Assembly (NCBI GenBank): GCA_030642325.1
Contig: DAOWNY010000038.1
Span: forward strand, 1 to 11,198
Reading direction: 5' to 3'
DNA: 11,198 nt
Source: Deltaproteobacteria bacterium
Lineage (GTDB): Bacteria; Desulfobacterota; DAOWNY01
The first letter of the stretch is position 1. The number at the start of each line of letters is the position of its first letter. Of the stretch, positions 7,445 to 11,198 are shown piece by piece. Both the position numbers and the translations under genes were made by a program. The notes under the pieces are model-generated. The model did no database searches. It saw only the letters and a program-made list of their open reading frames with translations, and was not told the origin of the DNA.

Positions 7445-8719
7445 TCAAAACAATTTTTTGCCCACCGCCAATTCTAAGTCAGCCAAATTTTTTTCATAAT
7501 TGGTGAAAGCCTTGTAATATTCCAACTCATATGTATACAAGGTTAACAGATTTATTAACGGGGCAAGGAAGTCGACTTCTCCCACCTGATAACTGGCCAG
7601 GGAAGAATCAAGAGTATGGGTCGCCTGGGGAATAATTTCATTATGGTAAAGATCAATGAGATGGCCATTCTGATCAATTTCTGCCAAAAGACTTACGATC
7701 TTGAATTGGAGGTCATTTTTAATTGCCTCGTACCTGCTCTTTTCAGAAATAAAAGTGTATCTCATTTCTTCTACCTTCCGATTCTGTCTGGTTTTATGCC
7801 AGATGGGGATGTTTATCCCCAAAAATCCGGAATATAAATCAGAGAGATTCCTGTGCATGCTATCCTCGCGCTGTGCGTAAGAAAAGCCCACTTCGAAATT
7901 GGGGTAGTATTCTTTGCGGGCGAGATGGTAAGCGGTTTCGGCTTTTTCCCGGATACATTGGATACTCTTAAGCATCGGGTGATCATCAAGGGATGAATTC
8001 TTGATCTCTTCGGGATCCGGGGTGAAAAGTGTACGGGAAACTTCCGGCCTTCCTTCCAGGGGAGTGTATGGGTCCCGGTTAATTAAAGTGTTCAATGCTG
8101 CGGTAATGGTAATTTTTTGCTGCTTGAGCACAACCAGTTTCTCTCTCATCCGGGAAAGCTCAACCTCGGCCTTCAATACATCCTGCTGGACCCCTTTTCC
8201 CACCGAATATCGACTTTGGGCAATCTCCAGGAAGTTTTTCAGCAGGGTCTTGTTCTTTTCGGTGATCTCGATCGATTTTTCGATAAAGAAAAGAGAATAA
8301 AAAGCATTTTTGACTTTATTGATGATTTCTAATTGTTGATAGGCAAATTCCGCCTCGAACCGGTTGAAATCCTTTCTGGCCAGCTTTTCTCTGAGGCCCA
8401 ATTTTCCGGGAAAGGGAATTTTCTGGGATAGGGAAATCTGCTTCTGGGTCATTGGGTCATCATTAAAATCAAAGGCTTCCGGCAAATTCACCAACCCCAG
8501 TTTCAAAATCGGGTCCGGCAGGGTCCCGGCCTGGGGAATTCTTTCCTTCCGGGCTTTAACCTGGTTTTTTTTGGTCAAAAGCAGAGGGTTTTTACTTAAG
8601 GCCTCATTGATTAATATTTTAAGGGATAATGTCTTATTTACTTCTGCTATTGCCCCGCTAAAACTGCTTGCCAGGCAGACCAGGATGACAGTAACGGTTA
8701 AAAGATTTTTTTTTATCAT
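7445..8719 (-). CDS. TolC-family outer-membrane factor of the metal efflux system
   Basis: This 424-residue outer-membrane channel subunit is the expected trimeric exit duct for the CusBA-like pump. Residues 1-25 are a signal peptide with cleavage near AIA/EV. Two outer-membrane efflux repeats follow (about 30-215 and 240-420), rich in alternating charged and hydrophobic helix, as in TolC/CusC barrels. Family-like signatures include SQKIPFPGKLGLR (98-110), YYPNFEVGFSYAQ (271-283) and the GEVDFLAPLINLL stretch near 380. I chose the ATG at 8719 because a strong AGGAGG site precedes it and the signal peptide starts there. An in-frame ATG at 8767 would add 16 Gly/Arg-rich residues and no ribosome site is needed there. 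Unlike E. coli CusC there is no clear lipidation cysteine. It lies 17 bases before the adaptor gene and about 100 bases after the small cytochrome. Confidence 0.93.
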   Translation of the reverse strand: MIKKNLLTVTVILVCLASSFSGAIAEVNKTLSLKILINEALSKNPLLLTKKNQVKARKERIPQAGTLPDPILKLGLVNLPEAFDFNDDPMTQKQISLSQKIPFPGKLGLREKLARKDFNRFEAEFAYQQLEIINKVKNAFYSLFFIEKSIEITEKNKTLLKNFLEIAQSRYSVGKGVQQDVLKAEVELSRMREKLVVLKQQKITITAALNTLINRDPYTPLEGRPEVSRTLFTPDPEEIKNSSLDDHPMLKSIQCIREKAETAYHLARKEYYPNFEVGFSYAQREDSMHRNLSDLYSGFLGINIPIWHKTRQNRKVEEMRYTFISEKSRYEAIKNDLQFKIVSLLAEIDQNGHLIDLYHNEIIPQATHTLDSSLASYQVGEVDFLAPLINLLTLYTYELEYYKAFTNYEKNLADLELAVGKKLF

Positions 8720-8722
8720 TGC

Positions 8723-8730
8723 TCCTCCTC
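8723..8730 (-). promoter_or_regulatory. Strong ribosome site deciding the channel-gene start
   Basis: The minus strand reads GAGGAGGA just before gcATG-type spacing, with AGGAGG 4 bases from the ATG at 8719. It sets the start at the signal-peptide methionine rather than at the upstream in-frame ATG at 8767. Confidence 0.75.
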
Positions 8731-8818
8731 TCCTCTCTACCCCGCCCCCAAGCCGGAATCTGCTCACAGCAAAAGAGAAACTACTACTGTTTTTCCTTAG
8801 TCAAAAAAGGAGTTGTTA

Positions 8819-9424
8819 TTATTTATGGCATTCTCCACATTCGCTATGCCCTTCGTGGCATTCTAAACAGTCTCCCCTGCCGTCGAATTCTTCACCGCTC
8901 TTTTCGATGTGATCATTTAAGAGCGTTTTTTCCATGATGTGACATTGACGGCAAATTTTATGGGAGTGATTAAGCGCTGACTCGCGCATAGTCTTATCCA
9001 GATCAACGAGAGAACCTCCGCACTTGGGGCACATCTTCCAGTCATTGCCGCCCTTAATTTTACATTTCGGACAATAACTACTGCCGGAAAATGCCATCGG
9101 TTTTTTAGCCGGCTCTTGTTTTACTGCTTCAGGATTTTTTTCATGGTGACACCCGGTACAGCGCGAATCCTCAAGGCGCTGCTTTAAAAAAGCCCCATGT
9201 TTCTCCGGCGGGATTCCGCCTTTTTGTCTCAATTTTTCACCCCGCACATGGCAGGTGAAGCAGTCCCGCCCCTTCACCGCTTCATGCATGGCCAACGCCC
9301 CTGGACGTTTACTATGGCATTTCACACACGAAAATTCCGCCTGAGCGGGGACCGCCGGCAATAGAGAGATTGCCGCTGCAAACAAAAATGCCAAAGAAAT
9401 TCTATTGGTGATCATAGGGACCAT
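8819..9424 (-). CDS. Secreted hexahaem c-type cytochrome with a zinc-ribbon-like insert
   Basis: This is a small exported cytochrome of about 201 residues. A signal peptide (about 1-29, cleavage near AQA/EF) is followed by six CxxCH haem sites, with first cysteines at residues 33, 55, 89, 158, 186 and 196. The last haem histidine is the penultimate residue. Between the third and fourth haems lies a CPKC-x10-CPKC segment (Cys118, Cys121, Cys132, Cys135). It has Lys and Gly where haem motifs have His, so it looks like a zinc ribbon or rubredoxin-like metal site, not haem sites. The protein should carry electrons in the periplasm or at the surface; partners are unknown. It is the first gene of the cluster, about 100 bases ahead of the efflux channel gene. 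I prefer the ATG at 9424 (AGGA 9 bases upstream). An in-frame ATG at 9451 has no ribosome site and would leave almost no leader after the candidate promoter. Residue numbers here are counted from the ATG at 9424. Confidence 0.9.
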   Translation of the reverse strand: MVPMITNRISLAFLFAAAISLLPAVPAQAEFSCVKCHSKRPGALAMHEAVKGRDCFTCHVRGEKLRQKGGIPPEKHGAFLKQRLEDSRCTGCHHEKNPEAVKQEPAKKPMAFSGSSYCPKCKIKGGNDWKMCPKCGGSLVDLDKTMRESALNHSHKICRQCHIMEKTLLNDHIEKSGEEFDGRGDCLECHEGHSECGECHK

Positions 9425-9462
9425 CACTTTCTTTCCTGCTTTAATCAACATTAATTAAACTT

Positions 9463-9491
9463 ATATTAAATCCTGGCCCAAAAAATGTCTT
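9463..9491 (-). promoter_or_regulatory. Weak sigma70-like promoter candidate for the cluster
   Basis: On the minus strand AAGACA (9491-9486, four of six matches to TTGACA) and TAATAT (9468-9463, four of six matches to TATAAT) are separated by 17 bases. A start site near 9455 would give a leader of about 30 bases before the ATG at 9424. Such weak matches occur by chance in AT-rich DNA, so this is only a candidate. Confidence 0.3.
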
Positions 9492-9611
9492 CATCATTAG
9501 TGGAATTTGTCCCATTGCTGGAAAGCGGATTCAATAATAGGCTTAGATTTTAAAGGTAATGAATCAAAGCTCATCGCCGGATTAGAATGTATATTCCCAC
9601 ACTTGTTTATT

Positions 9612-9642
9612 GTCGGGCAGCCCCATCCGGGAGCTGCCTGAC
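9612..9642. repeat. GC-rich inverted repeat (10-bp arms, 11-base loop)
   Basis: The arms are GTCGGGCAGC (9612-9621) and GCTGCCTGAC (9633-9642). They pair over ten positions with one G-T pair, around an 11-base loop. No T-run follows on either strand, so it is not a typical intrinsic terminator. It could be a U-less terminator or 3'-end structure for transcription coming from cysK, or a protein-binding site upstream of the cluster promoter. Confidence 0.5.
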
Positions 9643-9686
9643 CTCTATATGCTGAATACTGATTTTAATTATGAACAGTAAGTAAG

Positions 9687-9812
9687 CTATTCGCTGCCGT
9701 AATCATCCTGCTCCCACTTTTCCATTTCCGCTTTCTGTTCTGCAGAAAGACCCTCCTGCCATTTATGGTATTTTTGTGTCAGCTCAATAAACAGGGGTAT
9801 ACTTGCATCCGT
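9687..9812 (-). pseudogene. Start-less coding remnant (C-terminal tail of an unknown protein)
   Basis: An open frame of 41 codons ends at TAG (9687-9689) and is bounded upstream by TAA (9813-9815). It has no ATG, GTG or TTG near its beginning; the only Met is 12 codons from the end. The peptide is strikingly protein-like: hydrophilic and helical, rich in Glu, Lys and Gln, containing KYHKWQEGLSAEQKAEMEKW and ending in an acidic tail. It looks like the 3' end of a gene whose front part was lost. The break lies inside the 11-bp inverted repeat just downstream of cysK. I do not recognise the family. It could also be chance coding-like sequence or a gene using an unusual start. Confidence 0.4.
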
Positions 9813-9821
9813 TTATTGAGC
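9782..9821. repeat. 11-bp perfect inverted repeat downstream of cysK
   Basis: GCTCAATAAAC (9782-9792) and GTTTATTGAGC (9811-9821) are perfect inverse copies around an 18-base loop that contains the palindrome GTATAC. The structure begins 10 bases after the cysK stop codon. It may form a 3' hairpin on the cysK mRNA, but the stem is AT-rich and no U-run follows. It also overlaps the 5' part of the coding remnant, so it may mark a rearrangement point. Confidence 0.5.
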
Positions 9822-9831
9822 CGGCACGTTT

Positions 9832-10755
9832 TTAGTGTCCGAACAAGGGGGTGCTTAAATATCTTTCCCCTGTATCAGGCAAAATCACCACCAGCAATTT
9901 TCCCTTATTTTCGTCCCTGCGGGAAACTTCCAGGGCAGCAAAAAGAGCGGCCCCGGAAGAAATTCCACATAAGATTCCTTCCTCTTTCGCCAATTTCCGG
10001 GCGGTATCAAAGGCATTATCATTGGACACCTTAATGGTCTCGTCAATAATTTCCCGGTTTAAAACAGACGGAATAAAACCGGCGCCAATACCCTGAATCT
10101 TATGGGGTCCGGGATCACCGCCGGAAAGGACGGGGGAATCGTACGGTTCAACGGCAATAGCCTGAAAATCTTTTTTTCTGCCCTTGATTACTTCCGCCAC
10201 TCCTGTAAGGGTTCCCCCGGTTCCTACCCCTGCTACCAGAATATCCACCTTCCCATCAGTATCCCTCCAGATCTCTTCGGCCGTGGTCTTACGATGAATT
10301 TCCGGGTTAACCGGATTCTCAAATTGTTGCGGGATAAAGGATTTATTTACCTCTTTCGCCAATTGGTCGGCCCTTTCGATGGCCCCCTTCATTCCTTTCG
10401 AACCGGGAGTTAAAACCAGCTCTGCCCCCAAAATTTTTAAGAGGTTTCTCCTTTCCACGCTCATGGTATCAGGCATGGTGAGAATAAGCCGATAACCACG
10501 GGCAGCAGCGATAAAGGCTAGAGCTATTCCCGTATTACCCGAAGTCGGCTCAATTATGGTAGTATCCTTATTGATAAATCCCTTTTTCTCTGCCGCCTCA
10601 ATCATGCTTAGCCCAATTCTATCTTTGACGCTGCTTAATGGGTTGAAGGACTCCAGTTTTACCGTCACCTCGGCCTTACTTTCCAGGGATAACCTATTTA
10701 ACCGAACCAAGGGGGTATTACCAATGGTTTCGGTAATATTGTTGTAGATTTTCAT
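9832..10755 (-). CDS. cysK: Cysteine synthase A (O-acetylserine sulfhydrylase)
   Basis: This is a cytoplasmic PLP enzyme that makes L-cysteine from O-acetylserine and sulfide, the last step of cysteine synthesis. From the chosen start it is 307 residues, the usual length for the family. Visible signatures are ETIGNTPLVRLNRL (9-22), the PLP-binding lysine Lys44 in SSVKDR, the substrate loop TSGNTG (71-76), QQFENPVNPEIH (143-154), the phosphate-binding GTGGT (178-182), IGAGF (223-227) and SSG (266-268). The ATG at 10755 is preferred because a perfect GGAGGT lies 7 bases upstream; in-frame ATGs at 10770 and 10761 are upstream of or too close to that site. CysK and CysM are hard to separate by eye, but length and motifs favour CysK. 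It is separated from the efflux cluster by about 400 bases and is probably an independent unit. Its cysteine product links only generally to metal stress. Confidence 0.95.
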   Translation of the reverse strand: MKIYNNITETIGNTPLVRLNRLSLESKAEVTVKLESFNPLSSVKDRIGLSMIEAAEKKGFINKDTTIIEPTSGNTGIALAFIAAARGYRLILTMPDTMSVERRNLLKILGAELVLTPGSKGMKGAIERADQLAKEVNKSFIPQQFENPVNPEIHRKTTAEEIWRDTDGKVDILVAGVGTGGTLTGVAEVIKGRKKDFQAIAVEPYDSPVLSGGDPGPHKIQGIGAGFIPSVLNREIIDETIKVSNDNAFDTARKLAKEEGILCGISSGAALFAALEVSRRDENKGKLLVVILPDTGERYLSTPLFGH

Positions 10756-10762
10756 TTCCATT

Positions 10763-10768
10763 ACCTCC
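10763..10768 (-). promoter_or_regulatory. Perfect Shine-Dalgarno site fixing the cysK start
   Basis: GGAGGT on the minus strand lies 7 bases before the ATG at 10755. It makes that ATG the likely start over in-frame ATGs at 10770 and 10761. Confidence 0.8.
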
Positions 10769-10817
10769 ATTTCTACGGATTAATATAGACACTTAATGGT
10801 CAAGGAATGATAAACTT

Positions 10818-10836
10818 TCTCTCCCGATGGGAGAGA
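10818..10836. promoter_or_regulatory. Perfect palindrome upstream of cysK (possible operator or leader hairpin)
   Basis: TCTCTCCC and GGGAGAGA form 8-bp perfect arms around a 3-base centre, about 65 bases upstream of the cysK start. On the cysK strand a TATCAT sequence, five of six matches to a -10 box, follows within about 10 bases, and the expected -35 position falls in the palindrome. This layout fits a repressor operator or an early leader hairpin. No regulator is known from this window. Confidence 0.4.
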
Positions 10837-10871
10837 TTCCCCCGAGGTAGTGAATAATGGGGGGCTTCAAA

Positions 10872-10902
10872 GCTAAATGCTGATTGCTGACAGCTAATCG
10901 CT
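10872..10902. repeat. Degenerate 7-bp tandem repeat (GCTGATT-like)
   Basis: Four imperfect heptamers run head to tail (gctaaat, gctgatt, gctgaca, gctaatc) followed by a partial gct. Each starts with GCT and most continue with (g/a)a. It lies in non-coding DNA upstream of cysK. Its function is unknown; similar short GCTGA-type runs are scattered in intergenic DNA of some genomes. Confidence 0.5.
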
Positions 10903-10942
10903 CAACTCAGGTATTGTAAAAACTGGAATCTAAGATGTAATT

Positions 10943-11095
10943 ATGAGTTTTTCTTTTGAAGAAGCCTTGAACAGTTTAAAACAGGCCCTAATTCAGGAAT
11001 TGGAATCGATATCAAGCATGTTTTTTATCGTTACAAAATTTATTTCATTGAAAAAACCTATGTCCACAAATAGCGGTTGGATTTTTATTTTCTAA
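10943..11095 (+). CDS. Doubtful short plus-strand frame of 50 codons
   Basis: The frame starts with ATG at 10943 and ends with TAA at 11093-11095. The first 25 residues (MSFSFEEALNSLKQALIQEL and on) look like a real amphipathic helix, then the sequence turns hydrophobic and low in complexity. There is no convincing ribosome site. It could be the 5' remnant of a degraded gene whose reading frame breaks near codon 25, a small protein, or chance. I do not recognise it. Confidence 0.2.
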   Translation: MSFSFEEALNSLKQALIQELESISSMFFIVTKFISLKKPMSTNSGWIFIF

Positions 11096-11198
11096 CAAAA
11101 TCAAGTAGATACCCTAATGCATTAGAGCCAAACAACCCAATATTGTGTAAAAAATGATAAAAAATGTTGTCATTTGAGGTATTCTGAACCAGTTTTTC

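Larger units (their letters stand above)
9425..9831. other. Non-coding stretch between cysK and the cytochrome/efflux cluster
   Basis: This region of about 400 bases separates cysK from the cluster. It holds, from right to left, an 11-bp inverted repeat, a start-less coding remnant, a GC-rich inverted repeat at 9612-9642 and a candidate promoter at 9463-9491. I see no complete gene on either strand, no tRNA and no stem followed by a U-run that would make a clear intrinsic terminator. Confidence 0.6.
10756..11198. other. Mostly non-coding upstream region of cysK
   Basis: This stretch of about 440 bases holds the cysK leader, a palindrome at 10818-10836, a degenerate 7-bp repeat at 10872-10902 and one doubtful short plus-strand frame. 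Composition shifts to strongly AT-rich beyond about 10920. The right part contains a 12-bp palindrome CTAATGCATTAG (11114-11125) and a 9-bp direct repeat TAAAAAATG (11148-11156 and 11158-11166). No complete gene or RNA gene is evident. The AT-rich edge could belong to a mobile element or another gene's leader outside the window. Confidence 0.5.

Noticed and set aside
8720..8767. Longer start for the outer-membrane channel protein
   Set aside because: It adds a Gly/Arg-rich stretch before a normal signal peptide and overlaps the strong ribosome site of the inner ATG.
9002..9079. Two additional haem sites in the small cytochrome
   Set aside because: The CPKC pairs are followed by Lys and Gly, not His, so they do not meet the CxxCH pattern.
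9425..9451. Longer start for the hexahaem cytochrome
   Set aside because: No ribosome site precedes the ATG at 9451 and the candidate promoter would leave almost no leader; the ATG at 9424 starts closer to the signal peptide. The case is not closed.
10756..10770. Longer start for cysK
   Set aside because: The perfect GGAGGT site lies inside this extension and is correctly spaced only for the ATG at 10755.
10872..10902. Possible CRISPR-like array
   Set aside because: Units are only 7 bp and directly adjacent with no spacers.

Overview
The window reads as one leftward (minus-strand) gene cluster from an anaerobic, cytochrome-rich bacterium. The two secreted multiheme c-type cytochromes, the moderate GC content and the outer-membrane efflux parts point to a Gram-negative, deltaproteobacterial-type (Desulfobacterota-like) organism. 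This is an inference from gene content; there is no rRNA or other marker in the window to fix the taxonomy.

Layout from right to left, in the direction of transcription. Positions 10756-11198 are mostly non-coding and become AT-rich towards the window edge. They hold a perfect palindrome and a degenerate 7-bp repeat upstream of a complete cysteine synthase gene (cysK, 10755-9832). Next come about 400 bases with an 11-bp inverted repeat just after cysK, a start-less coding remnant, a GC-rich inverted repeat and a weak candidate promoter. From about 9424 down to the left edge, seven genes lie on the same strand: a small secreted cytochrome with six CxxCH haem sites and a zinc-ribbon-like insert; a TolC-type outer-membrane factor; a CusB-type adaptor with three heavy-metal-binding motifs; a CusA-type RND pump; a secreted eight-haem cytochrome; a secreted transglutaminase-like protein; and the first 33 codons of a secreted or lipid-anchored, His/Gly-rich protein cut by the window edge. 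Gaps inside the cluster are mostly 10-100 bases, which fits an operon; the last gene follows a 144-base gap.

The core is a tripartite CusCBA-like heavy-metal efflux system. The pump keeps the three methionines that bind Cu(I)/Ag(I) in E. coli CusA, so monovalent copper or silver is the best substrate guess. The unusual part is that the efflux genes sit between two multiheme cytochromes and are followed by periplasmic accessory proteins. A working hypothesis is an envelope metal-handling module in which cytochromes control the redox state of the metal (for example Cu(II) to Cu(I)), or pass electrons outward, while CusCBA exports it. Nothing in the sequence proves that coupling. No cytoplasmic metal sensor or two-component system is visible in the window.
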